NCBI GenBank assembly: GCA_030433225.1
Contig: JAUIMD010000110.1
Location: forward strand, 1-6,632
Length of the DNA: 6,632 nucleotides
Origin: Bacteroidia bacterium
Lineage (GTDB): Bacteria > Bacteroidota > Bacteroidia > Bacteroidales > UBA5342
Direction of reading: 5' to 3'
The notes beneath the pieces were generated by a model, which was given only the letters and a program-made list of their open reading frames with translations, was not told the origin of the DNA and ran no database searches. Made by a program: the position numbers and the translations under genes. The first letter of the stretch is position 1, and every line of letters begins with the position of its first letter. Positions 1 through 6,632 of the stretch are shown here, in pieces.

Positions 1-672
1 GCCTTCGGTATTGGTTGTTTCGTTGTAAGGCTGGTAATATTTTCGGGTATTAAAATCGGTGTAACTCACGGTAACCGACTCGTTGCTGTTTTGCGGGAAA
101 AAGTAGGTGGTGAAATTTAATTTGTTGTACGAAACCTCTTTGTAGTAGGAGTTCATTGAGGTTTCGGCAGTATTTAAAATACGGTTATAGTGCCCCAGGT
201 TTTGAGTAAAGTCGGGACCGTTTTTGAAGGTAATAAACACCAGCAGGTTTACCAGGTCTCCTTGGTGCAGTTCTGATGCCTGCCCTGACTTTAACATACG
301 GCGTTGCGCCCAAAATTCATCAAAAGGTTTATTGAATTTTTCAACCCGTTCTTTGTATTCCTCCGTAGAAATTTTTAACCAGGGAGAAATGTTGTGTTCG
401 GCAGGATTGTCTTTGTTGGGTACCAAGCTGGTAGGTACTAATATTCCATTTTCCTTTTTGGCATAAACAAAATAGCCTGTGGTTTCATTTTGGATGATCG
501 TAAACCCGTTTTTATCGTGCAACCAATGGTAAAACTCGTCTCCTGAAGCGTAAATGTGTACATGACTACCGTCGGGCTGGTTTACGGTTTGCTCAATAAA
601 GGAGAGGGGGGCAGCGTTTACCAATAAAAAGGAACCAACAAACAGGAAAGCTGCAAAAATATATGATTTCAT
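1..672 (-). CDS. Secreted M6-family metalloprotease, N-terminal part (runs off left edge)
   Basis: This is an open frame of 224 codons from the ATG at 672-670 with no stop before the window edge, so the 3' part is missing. Residues 1-20 form a Sec signal peptide (MKSYIFAAFLFVGSFLLVNA, likely cut before APLS). Residues 28-80 match the propeptide-like region that precedes M6 (immune inhibitor A-like) peptidases: a QPDGS stretch, then GDEFYHWLHDKNGFTII and a Tyr-rich GYFVYAKKENG strand. Residues 139-151 (DLVNLLVFITFKN) and 172-187 (SMNSYYKEVSYNKLNF) match the start of the M6 catalytic domain, where family members have an LVI.F strand and an S..DYY.EVSYG.L motif. The zinc-binding HExxH would lie beyond the window, so catalytic competence cannot be judged. 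The gene lies 145 bases downstream of the Calx-beta lipoprotein on the same strand. There is no Shine-Dalgarno sequence before the ATG. Family membership is from remembered motifs, not a search. Confidence 0.8.
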   Translation of the reverse strand, partial: MKSYIFAAFLFVGSFLLVNAAPLSFIEQTVNQPDGSHVHIYASGDEFYHWLHDKNGFTIIQNETTGYFVYAKKENGILVPTSLVPNKDNPAEHNISPWLKISTEEYKERVEKFNKPFDEFWAQRRMLKSGQASELHQGDLVNLLVFITFKNGPDFTQNLGHYNRILNTAETSMNSYYKEVSYNKLNFTTYFFPQNSNESVTVSYTDFNTRKYYQPYNETTNTEG

Positions 673-705
673 TAACTTAGAATTCTAGAATACACGAACA
701 TAGCT

Positions 706-767
706 AAAAAACGGAAAGTGGGCCGGTTTTGTGTTTTGCTTTAACACTTTTTATAAACGCCGGTCAC
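706..767 (-). terminator. Candidate weak intrinsic terminator / nested hairpin between lipoprotein and protease genes
   Basis: Read on the minus strand, bases 767-718 fold into an imperfect nested hairpin. GTG pairs with CAC at the base, then CCGG with CCGG, then TTT with AAA, and an inner GTGTT pairs with AACAC around a seven-base loop. Small internal loops separate these segments. Six bases after the hairpin comes a run of six T (711-706). This is the layout of an intrinsic terminator, but the stem is interrupted and the T-run is offset, so it would be weak or could act as an RNA-stability or attenuating element. It lies 51 bases past the stop codon of the lipoprotein gene. The rest of the 673-817 gap shows nothing I can name. 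Confidence 0.35.
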
Positions 768-817
768 GAGATAAATCGCACACCGCAGCTCAATAATTGT
801 GGTTAAACAGCGCTATG

Positions 818-1720
818 CTAATTGGACGATTTGCGTAACACCGGCCTGATGTAAACATCCTCGTACGACAGCGACTCGTTGGTAATGGTGCCTAAAACAA
901 ACGGATTTCGAAAAGTAACCGTGTAATTTACCGGGTCTAAATCGCCAATAAGTGCCCCATCCTGTATTATATCAGATAGCAGCGAATCGGTGCCGTACAC
1001 CCTTAATATATCGCCATCGCTGTTATAGGTAGTTTGCCCGTAGGGTATGGATAAGGTATTCATCAGGGTATCCATTTCACCGCGCACATAGGTATCTCCA
1101 TCAAAAAAATAGCCCAGACGTACGTCCACATCGGTAATGCTGCCCGGTACCCGCTTTATACTGTTTACGGCTTCTTTCATGGCTTCATCCACATACGAAC
1201 GGTACGTTAACAGGTAGGGGCCAAACCACTCTTTTAGCGGATGTTCATCATCTACAATGGCAACAACAGTGGTATCGGTTCCATCCACACCCATGGGAAA
1301 GTTTTGGTCATTAGCCGTAAGACGCAGGTTAAAATACCGGTTGTCAAGTTCCATCTCGTCATTGTTAATGGGAGCAATGGAAATAAACGCGTAGGCATTT
1401 CCCGCACTTAATTTCACCTGTTTGCTACTCGGGAAAATAATTTTGTAATCGCGTCCTTCAACGGCACCGTTATTCCCAAAGCCAAGGGTGTCGGTTTCAA
1501 AGCTTATTAAAATATCGCGGGTAATGGGCGATGAGGCAATGGGAATACGTACTGTGGTGGTGGTTGTGCTTCCTTCATCCACCTCGTAATACTGCTCATC
1601 GATAAATAAAAATGCGTTTTTATTGTTCCACAGCGGATTGTTGTTTTCGCTACAGGCCCACAGAACAAGCATGCATGCTCCTGCCCAAAAAACGCGGTAT
1701 AGTGTGTTGATCGCTTTCAT
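818..1720 (-). CDS. Surface lipoprotein: Calx-beta-like domain plus unrecognised C-terminal domain
   Basis: This 300-residue protein has a lipoprotein signal peptide with the lipobox Cys at residue 23 (LWAC), followed by SENNN. A serine and acidic residue after the Cys resemble the Bacteroidota signal for export of lipoproteins to the cell surface. Residues about 36-160 look Calx-beta-like: an EVDEGS start, then AVEGRDYKIIFPSSKQVKLSAG, then NNDEMELDNRYFNLRLT, ending in a TTVVAIVDDE strand. That is the usual end of this Ca-binding-type beta-sandwich, in which the acidic residues at strand turns may bind metal. Residues 165-300 are rich in alternating hydrophobic and polar strands and suggest a second beta domain that I do not recognise. 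Small lipoproteins in this position after SusD often help bind the substrate. The start codon overlaps the SusD stop by one base, so the two are probably translated together. Substrate is unknown. A DUF4843-type lipoprotein is an alternative label for the N-terminal half. Confidence 0.75.
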   Translation of the reverse strand: MKAINTLYRVFWAGACMLVLWACSENNNPLWNNKNAFLFIDEQYYEVDEGSTTTTTVRIPIASSPITRDILISFETDTLGFGNNGAVEGRDYKIIFPSSKQVKLSAGNAYAFISIAPINNDEMELDNRYFNLRLTANDQNFPMGVDGTDTTVVAIVDDEHPLKEWFGPYLLTYRSYVDEAMKEAVNSIKRVPGSITDVDVRLGYFFDGDTYVRGEMDTLMNTLSIPYGQTTYNSDGDILRVYGTDSLLSDIIQDGALIGDLDPVNYTVTFRNPFVLGTITNESLSYEDVYIRPVLRKSSN

Positions 1721-1722
1721 TA
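1718..1722 (-). promoter_or_regulatory. TAATG stop/start overlap coupling SusD and the lipoprotein
   Basis: On the minus strand the SusD stop TAA (1722-1720) and the lipoprotein ATG (1720-1718) share the middle A. A one-base overlap of this kind allows a terminating ribosome to restart, which ties lipoprotein output to SusD translation. The alternative upstream starts in the same frame would push the signal peptide away from the N-terminus, so this ATG is the best start for the lipoprotein. Confidence 0.8.
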
Positions 1723-3195
1723 ATACCCTGGGTTTTGTTGATCTTTAATGAGACTGTTTGCTTCCACCTCGCCTTGCGGTATGGGCCATAGCCACCTGAA
1801 ATCGGTGTGAGTAACTTCTTTGCTTTCAGGGTCGTTGGCATATTGGTTGTTGCCCGAGTTGGTTCTTCCCTGTCGTTCAAATCCTTCATTCCATCGCTTG
1901 TAATCAAACCATAAATGTCCTTCAAAAGCAAACTCACGTCTGCGTTCCAGTTTTACCTCCGCCATCACATCGGCAGGAGCCGGTTGCGTTCGTCCGTTGT
2001 AATTGGTAATGCGGGTTTCGCGCAGGGTAACCAGGTCATCCCATGCCCGTGCGTTTTGACCGGTCATAGCATAGGCCTCGGCCCGAATCAGGTACATTTC
2101 GGCAAAGCGGATGGGCTTGGGCATGTTGGCTCCGTTGGCATTGGAAATGCCCGTAAATGCAGGATTTGTGGGGTATTTATTCACCATGGTTAAAACTCGC
2201 GTATTGTTGTCGTAACGGGTCGGTTCCGTAACAAAATAGGAGCTGTAGCGGATATCATTTGTGCTAAAATGGGTCAAAAAGGCATTTGAAGGCACATAAT
2301 CGGGGTTGGGCAATCCCTGCGAATTATTGTAATAGCTGTACCCGGGATTATTACCGGCGGCATCGGTAGAGGTAAGGCCAATTTTCCAGATAATTTCATC
2401 CCCCTCGTCAAAACGCCACATGTTTCTAAAATCGTTATCGCTCACTAATTTGTAATCGTACTCATCAATAATGTGCGTGGAATACTCAATGGCTTGTTGG
2501 TAGTCGGCTTTATACAAGTAAACGCGAGCCAAAAGCGCATAAGCCGCTGCCGGGCTCAGGTATTCTACCTGGGTGGATGCCTCTTCATCCATTAATGATA
2601 TACCGGTGTTTAAATCGTCAATGATGTTGTTGTATACCACTTCCATGGCATCACGGGGCACATCGGCAATGCTAAAGGTGCTTTTGTAAGGAACCCCTAA
2701 ATCGTTCTCTCCGGTTACAGGTATGTATTTGGAACCGTACAAACGAAGCAAATCAAAATGCGCCAGGGCACGTGCTACATATGCCTGGCCTTTCATGTGC
2801 AACAGGGATGCTTCATTTCCACTCACGTGGTCGGCATTTTCAATGATGGTATTGCTGCGGCTAATCACCTGGTACATAATTTGCCAGGCCGATGTCACGT
2901 ATTGGTCGCTGGCACTGTATCCCCAATGGTACACCGATTCAAATTCGTTGCTAAAACCCAGTACTGAAATTACCTGATCGGTCATAATATCAGGAATGAC
3001 CACAAAATTTCGCCCGTAATACGATGCGCTTTTAAAGGCCGAATAAACGCCACGAAGGGCTACTTCAATGTCATCTTCGGTGGTAAAAGCATTTTCAATG
3101 GGCAATGCATCGTGTGGGTATTTCACCAAAAAGTCCTGGCATCCGGTCAAAAAAACGGAGGCGATCAAAACGATATGTAAGAGTTTCTGTTTCAT
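1720..3195 (-). CDS. SusD/RagB-family outer-membrane lipoprotein (nutrient-binding lid)
   Basis: This 491-residue protein is normal in length for the family. The signal peptide ends in lipobox FLTGC with the lipidated Cys at residue 19, followed by QDFL, so the protein should be anchored to the outer membrane facing outward. Family hallmarks occur in order: an N-terminal SusD-like region (about 20-240) with AFTTEDDIEVALRGVYSAF and the helical-repeat segments GQAYVARALAHFDLLRLYG and LSPAAAYALLARVYLYKADY; then the C-terminal RagB/SusD domain with RFAEMYLIRAEAYAMTGQ (363-380), LERRREFAFEGHLWFDYKRW (416-435) and the closing LWPIPQGEVEANS...NPGY (469-491). In known SusCD complexes this protein is a hinged lid over the SusC barrel that captures the ligand. 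Its gene starts 12 bases after the susC-like stop, with no Shine-Dalgarno sequence, as is common in this phylum. The ligand cannot be read from the sequence. Peptide-type (RagB) and glycan-type (SusD) members share these motifs. Confidence 0.95.
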   Translation of the reverse strand: MKQKLLHIVLIASVFLTGCQDFLVKYPHDALPIENAFTTEDDIEVALRGVYSAFKSASYYGRNFVVIPDIMTDQVISVLGFSNEFESVYHWGYSASDQYVTSAWQIMYQVISRSNTIIENADHVSGNEASLLHMKGQAYVARALAHFDLLRLYGSKYIPVTGENDLGVPYKSTFSIADVPRDAMEVVYNNIIDDLNTGISLMDEEASTQVEYLSPAAAYALLARVYLYKADYQQAIEYSTHIIDEYDYKLVSDNDFRNMWRFDEGDEIIWKIGLTSTDAAGNNPGYSYYNNSQGLPNPDYVPSNAFLTHFSTNDIRYSSYFVTEPTRYDNNTRVLTMVNKYPTNPAFTGISNANGANMPKPIRFAEMYLIRAEAYAMTGQNARAWDDLVTLRETRITNYNGRTQPAPADVMAEVKLERRREFAFEGHLWFDYKRWNEGFERQGRTNSGNNQYANDPESKEVTHTDFRWLWPIPQGEVEANSLIKDQQNPGY

Positions 3196-3207
3196 GACAA
3201 TTGTGCT

Positions 3208-6150
3208 TTAAAATCCGGCTTCAATTCCTACACTAAAGGTGCGCACCTGGGGGTAGTTTCCAATATCGATGGATGAACTGATTTCCGGATCCTGCCCCGA
3301 ATATTTGGTAAACGTAAGGAGGTTGTAGCCGGTAAGGTATACTTTAAATGCCTCCAGCGCCTTGGTTTTTTGTAACAATTTGGCTGGAAGGCTATACGCG
3401 AAGGTGAGCTCTTTTAGTCGCATAAACGAAGCGTCTTCCAGCAGGCGTTCGTCAAACTGCATTTGTCCCGTTCCCGTGAGGCGAGGGTCGGGGTAACGGG
3501 CAATATCGCCGGGTTGCGTCCAAAAATCCAGCACCTTGGCCGACTGATTGTACTGGGCAAAATCGCTGTTTTCGGTAAAATAGCGTGTATTGTTCATCAG
3601 CCATTTATCGGCCATCCACGAAAAATACACCGAAGCAGAAAATCCACCATATGTATATTGCGAGGAAAATCCACCTGCCCATGGAGCAATAGAGGATTTG
3701 CCTGACATTACCACCGCATCGCTGGCTTTGTATGTAGTGGTAACATTTCCGTCTTTATCGTACCAGTTAACGGCGCCGTTACCGGGGTTCACGCCGGCAT
3801 AACGCACGAGGTAAAAGGTTCCGAGCGATTCGCCTACTTTTTGAATGGTGAAGTCGCTGATAATTTCTTCACGATCATCGTACAGTTTTATGAAACGGTT
3901 ATTCGTATACCCAAAGTTCATGCCTACCTTCCACGATGCCTTTTCTGTTCGAACAAGCGTATAGTCTATGGTAGTTTCAATACCGGTATTCCGCAAGTCG
4001 CCTACATTGTCGTACCCGCCACCGTACCCACTGGTAAAGGAAAACGGAACGAAGTAAATCATGTCGGTAGTGGTGTTGTTGTAAAATTCAAGGTCCACAT
4101 TCAGCTTGTTAAACAGGCCAAAAGAAATGCCGGTATTAAACATGCGTGAGGTTTCCCAGGTGAGGTTTTCGTTGCCGGGATTTCCTGGATCGGGTGCCCC
4201 CCCCGGTTGATCGAGGTAGGTGGGGCCGGAAGCGTACAGTGCAAGGTGGTTATAATTGCCAAATTGCCAGTTCCCGTTTATTCCGTAGCTCATCCTGATT
4301 TTTAGAAAATCCAGGGCACGGGCATTTTTTATAAATTCTTCCTGTCCCAGGTTGTACATTCCTGCTACTGACCAAAAGGGAGCCCATCGAACATTTTTTC
4401 CAAAGCGTGAGGCGCCATCGTAACGGAAGTAGGCATCTAAAAACAGTTTTTCGCGAAAGCTATAGTTGGCAGTCGCCATAAACGAAAGCATCGTTGCTTC
4501 ACTGATGTTTCCACTTACCGATTGTGGATTGGCGGTAGCATCCAGCACATCCACAATTTCGTTGGGGAGCCCTTCCCCGTATGCGCCAAAATCTTCTGTT
4601 TTTTCCTGGTAACTTTCCTGCCCTATAAAGGCATTTATTTTGTGGGCGTTTATGGTTTTGTTAAACATCAGCAGGTTGGTATTGGTGATGTTGTAGTCGC
4701 GTAACATCGCGCGCGATACCGATCCGTCCGTTTCCAGCCCCCATGCTGATTTTGGGCTAACGTAACTGCTTTGCACTACATCCAAAAAACGGATGCCCGC
4801 TGTGGTTTTAAACTTCAGTTGGTCAGTGAATCGAATTTCGGCCGCATAATTTCCTAAAAACAAAAACTGTCCCAGGCCTGATGGGTTGAGTTCCAGGTGC
4901 TGCAGTGGATTGGCCCAAAACAACCCGTCCTCTACCTGGGCATAACTGCCATCGGCACGGTAAGGGGAGGTGTAGGGGTTTTCGAGATAGGAGCGAAACA
5001 CCGGGTTAAAAACGTTACCGTTAAGGTCTCCTCTTTCGGGGGTTACGGAGTTAGCAACGTCTTCGTATGTTATGGTGGTGTTGGCTTCAATGTGCAGCCA
5101 TTTTGTGGCCTCGGATGCCAGGTTTACTTTGCCGCTGTAACGGGTAAACCCAGCGGTAGGAACAATCCCGGATTCGTTGTAATACCCACCTGAAACGTAA
5201 TAGGTGAGGTTATCCTTACCACCGGAAATCGAAATTTCGTGGGATTGCATTTTGCCAGTCTGGGTTAGGGCATCAAACCAGTTGGTGTTGGTTTGTTCCA
5301 GGCTATCGCGGTTGTACTGGCCGCTGGTGCGCAGCCCCAAATACTCTTCGTAGTCCAGCTTTTGGGTGGTAGACATTTGGTTGAATTTATGAGTAGCCGC
5401 TTGTGTTACACCGCTTGCACCCCGGTACGAGATGCGGGCCTTTTCTGCTTTTTCTCCTTTTTTGGTAGTAACCAGAATAACTCCGGTTGCTCCTCTTGAT
5501 CCATACAACGCAGTAGCTGAAGCATCTTTAAGCACCGAAATACTTTGTATATCGCTGGGGTTGATGGAGGAAAAGTCACCTGCCGAAATGGGGACTCCGT
5601 CCACCACATAAAGTGGGGATGAACCAGCTCCCCCGGAATTTATTCCACGAATAGTAATGTCGGAAGCACGCCCGGGCATACCGGAATTGGATACCACGTT
5701 TAGGCCGGCCACGGTTCCCTGTAAGGCATTGTCGAAACTGGCAATGGGTACAGCTTCCAACTGTTCACCCTCTACGATACCTACTGCTCCGGTTAAGCTG
5801 CTTTTGGCACGCGCTCCATAGGCAACTACTACGAGTTCATCCATGGTTTCTGCCGTTGGTTCCAGCACTACTTCAAGGTATTGTAGGTTACGCACCTCTA
5901 CTTCTTTTGTTTGCATGCCGATAAACGAAATGCGAATCCACAGGGTTGTATCCGGTATCGAAAACGAAAAGGTTCCATCGTTTCCGGTAACAGTACCATT
6001 GCCGGTGCCGGGTATTTGAACGGTTGCCCCGGGAATGGCTTCGTTGGATTCGCCCGAAAGCACCACCCCTTTAAGTATTTTGGTTTGCGCATGCGTAGCC
6101 ATCGTACTCAGAAATAAGTATAGCAGTAGCGCTAAAAAGCTTTTTTGCAT
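3208..6150 (-). CDS. SusC/RagA-family TonB-linked outer-membrane transporter
   Basis: This 980-residue protein imports oligomers across the outer membrane using TonB-ExbBD energy, together with the SusD lid protein encoded next. A signal peptide (about 1-21, ending THA) is followed by a carboxypeptidase-regulatory-like beta domain (about 26-97, LKGVVLSGESNEAIPGATV). The TonB-box region is MDELVVVAYG (103-112). The plug domain has the SusC signatures SPLYVVDGVPI (178-188) and LKDASATALYGSRGATGVIL (207-226). The remainder is a beta-barrel typical of the family, with DASFMRLKELTFAYSLP (906-922), GYNLLTFTKYSGQDPE (941-956) and the end YPQVRTFSVGIEAGF, whose terminal Phe suits outer-membrane insertion by BAM. 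There is no N-terminal STN signalling domain, so control by a FecI/FecR-type sigma/anti-sigma pair through this protein is unlikely. The gene appears intact, with no frameshift. It is the first gene after the upstream terminator. The substrate is unknown. Confidence 0.96.
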   Translation of the reverse strand: MQKSFLALLLYLFLSTMATHAQTKILKGVVLSGESNEAIPGATVQIPGTGNGTVTGNDGTFSFSIPDTTLWIRISFIGMQTKEVEVRNLQYLEVVLEPTAETMDELVVVAYGARAKSSLTGAVGIVEGEQLEAVPIASFDNALQGTVAGLNVVSNSGMPGRASDITIRGINSGGAGSSPLYVVDGVPISAGDFSSINPSDIQSISVLKDASATALYGSRGATGVILVTTKKGEKAEKARISYRGASGVTQAATHKFNQMSTTQKLDYEEYLGLRTSGQYNRDSLEQTNTNWFDALTQTGKMQSHEISISGGKDNLTYYVSGGYYNESGIVPTAGFTRYSGKVNLASEATKWLHIEANTTITYEDVANSVTPERGDLNGNVFNPVFRSYLENPYTSPYRADGSYAQVEDGLFWANPLQHLELNPSGLGQFLFLGNYAAEIRFTDQLKFKTTAGIRFLDVVQSSYVSPKSAWGLETDGSVSRAMLRDYNITNTNLLMFNKTINAHKINAFIGQESYQEKTEDFGAYGEGLPNEIVDVLDATANPQSVSGNISEATMLSFMATANYSFREKLFLDAYFRYDGASRFGKNVRWAPFWSVAGMYNLGQEEFIKNARALDFLKIRMSYGINGNWQFGNYNHLALYASGPTYLDQPGGAPDPGNPGNENLTWETSRMFNTGISFGLFNKLNVDLEFYNNTTTDMIYFVPFSFTSGYGGGYDNVGDLRNTGIETTIDYTLVRTEKASWKVGMNFGYTNNRFIKLYDDREEIISDFTIQKVGESLGTFYLVRYAGVNPGNGAVNWYDKDGNVTTTYKASDAVVMSGKSSIAPWAGGFSSQYTYGGFSASVYFSWMADKWLMNNTRYFTENSDFAQYNQSAKVLDFWTQPGDIARYPDPRLTGTGQMQFDERLLEDASFMRLKELTFAYSLPAKLLQKTKALEAFKVYLTGYNLLTFTKYSGQDPEISSSIDIGNYPQVRTFSVGIEAGF

Positions 6151-6190
6151 GTAGAGAATTGTATTTAACAGATATTTGCAGCTATGGTCG

Positions 6191-6222
6191 CTAAATTAGA
6201 ATATTTTACCAGAGTACACAAC
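6191..6222 (-). promoter_or_regulatory. Candidate Bacteroidota-type promoter for the susCD-like operon
   Basis: On the minus strand a GTTG (6222-6219) lies 20 bases before TAATTTAG (6198-6191). The Bacteroidota primary-sigma consensus is TTTG, about 19-21 bases, then TAnnTTTG, so each element has a single mismatch. Transcription would begin near 6185 and give a leader of about 35 bases before the SusC ATG. The site sits between the upstream terminator and the SusC start, where a promoter is needed. Short degenerate motifs arise by chance in A+T-rich gaps, so this remains a candidate. Confidence 0.45.
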
Positions 6223-6253
6223 ACAATAATTTTTGGCTGCATTGGTTAATGGC

Positions 6254-6283
6254 AAAAAAAAGACCGGCACGGGGCCGGTCTTT
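6254..6283 (-). terminator. Strong intrinsic terminator of the upstream gene
   Basis: A perfect ten-base-pair stem, AAAGACCGGC pairing with GCCGGTCTTT, encloses a five-base loop. Read on the minus strand it runs into eight consecutive T (6261-6254), of which three belong to the stem. It begins 23 bases after the stop codon of the gene ending at 6307. It therefore ends that transcript and isolates the susCD-like operon, which then needs its own promoter. On the plus strand it is followed only by TTTATAATTT, so activity in that direction would be weaker. Confidence 0.9.
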
Positions 6284-6306
6284 ATAATTTGACTTGAATC
6301 GGTGTT

Positions 6307-6632
6307 CTAATCTTTTTTCTCGTTTTCTTCATCTCCAATTCCAATGGATGTTACTTCATCAATTGTCAAATAACCGTAGTACATTTTTCCGTCTGCGGTG
6401 TATTTGAAAGCAATAATGTCATCAATTACAACATTGCTAATTTCAGAAGTCAGAGTAAGTGCATCCACTACTTTAACAAAAGCAGAGAAGTCATTGATTA
6501 CAGAATCCATTAAAGAGAATTCAACCTGAGCAGAAGCAATGCCTCTGGTGTCTGCCGAACTCATAAATGAAATTGCAACACCGGCACTTTCATCTAAAAC
6601 TAAGGAATCCTTGTCATCTGAAAGCATTCCTT
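6307..6632 (-). CDS. Unrecognised protein, C-terminal part (N-terminus beyond right edge)
   Basis: The frame is open to the window edge and ends in TAG at 6309-6307, giving at least 107 residues. An ATG at 6627-6625 lies almost at the edge. The AAGGA directly in front of it abuts the ATG without the usual spacing and is in frame (a Gly codon), so the gene more likely continues upstream and this Met is internal. I do not recognise the family. The visible part is acidic, has no Cys and no membrane segment, and alternates beta-strand-like stretches (GVAISFMSS, AQVEFSLMD, ISNVVIDDIIAFKYTADGKMYYGYLTI) before a charged tail GDEENEKKD. The segment IIAFKYTADGKMYYGYLTI loosely resembles the final strands of secreted surface-protein domains in this phylum, which is only an impression. 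The frame is about 36.5% G+C by my count (119 of 326), well below its neighbours. A strong terminator follows, so it belongs to a different transcript from the SusC-like gene. Confidence 0.7.
   Translation of the reverse strand, partial: GMLSDDKDSLVLDESAGVAISFMSSADTRGIASAQVEFSLMDSVINDFSAFVKVVDALTLTSEISNVVIDDIIAFKYTADGKMYYGYLTIDEVTSIGIGDEENEKKD

Noticed and set aside
224..466. 80-codon open frame on the plus strand
   Set aside because: It lies wholly opposite the M6 protease frame, shows no signal peptide or family motif, and the minus-strand frame has clear protein features.
678..690. Overlapping palindromes TAGAATTCTA and TTCTAGAA just upstream of the protease start
   Set aside because: Short A+T-rich palindromes are frequent by chance. 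No second copy or known operator pattern supports a regulatory role.
695..702. TATGTTCG on the minus strand as a -7 promoter element for the protease gene
   Set aside because: It has one mismatch to TAnnTTTG, but no TTTG-like element lies 19-21 bases upstream, so I could not support a promoter.
1650..1937. 95-codon minus-strand frame across the SusD/lipoprotein junction
   Set aside because: It is in another frame of two genes with strong family motifs and has no features of its own.
3197..3204. Palindrome ACAATTGT in the 12-base gap between the SusC- and SusD-like genes
   Set aside because: It is an eight-base A+T-rich palindrome inside a tight operon gap, most likely chance.
3463..5499. 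Several plus-strand frames of 60-102 codons opposite the SusC-like gene
   Set aside because: They are antisense shadows of a well-conserved coding frame, have no recognisable domains, and overlap one another in different frames.
6177..6241. Short inverted repeat TGCAGC / GCTGCA flanking the candidate promoter, as might mark an invertible promoter
   Set aside because: Only six bases match, and extension on either side fails. Invertible promoters usually have longer repeats. No recombinase gene is visible.

Overview
This window reads as part of a nutrient-uptake locus from a member of the Bacteroidota. The evidence is a paired SusC-type TonB-dependent transporter and SusD-type lipoprotein, start codons with no Shine-Dalgarno sequence, and a plausible Bacteroidota-type promoter. 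Overall composition is moderate (roughly 45-50% G+C in the samples I counted). I cannot fix genus or species. All recognisable genes lie on the minus strand, so the locus is transcribed from the right edge towards the left edge.

Layout in the direction of transcription. (1) 6632-6307 is the 3' end of an unrecognised gene, entering from the right edge. It is clearly more A+T-rich than the rest and ends in a strong intrinsic terminator (6283-6254). (2) A short intergenic region carries a candidate promoter (6222-6191). (3) 6150-3208 encodes a full-length SusC-like transporter. (4) 3195-1720 encodes a full-length SusD-like lipoprotein, 12 bases downstream. (5) 1720-818 encodes a 300-residue lipoprotein with a Calx-beta-like N-terminal domain and an unrecognised C-terminal domain. 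Its ATG shares one base with the SusD stop codon (TAATG). (6) 817-673 is a 145-base gap with a nested imperfect hairpin followed by a T-run. (7) 672-1 encodes the first 224 residues of a secreted M6-type (immune inhibitor A-like) metalloprotease, which runs off the left edge before its zinc-binding motif would be reached.

How the genes probably work together: SusD and the Calx-beta lipoprotein would sit on the cell surface and capture a polymer or oligomer, and SusC would import it across the outer membrane using TonB energy. No glycoside hydrolase, polysaccharide lyase, sulfatase or regulator is visible. The only enzyme next to the transporter is a secreted protease. This raises, but does not prove, the possibility that the locus handles protein or peptides, as the RagAB-type SusCD systems do, rather than a glycan. 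The gap before the protease gene may separate it from the susCD transcript. I saw no RNA genes, CRISPR arrays, insertion sequences or phage genes.
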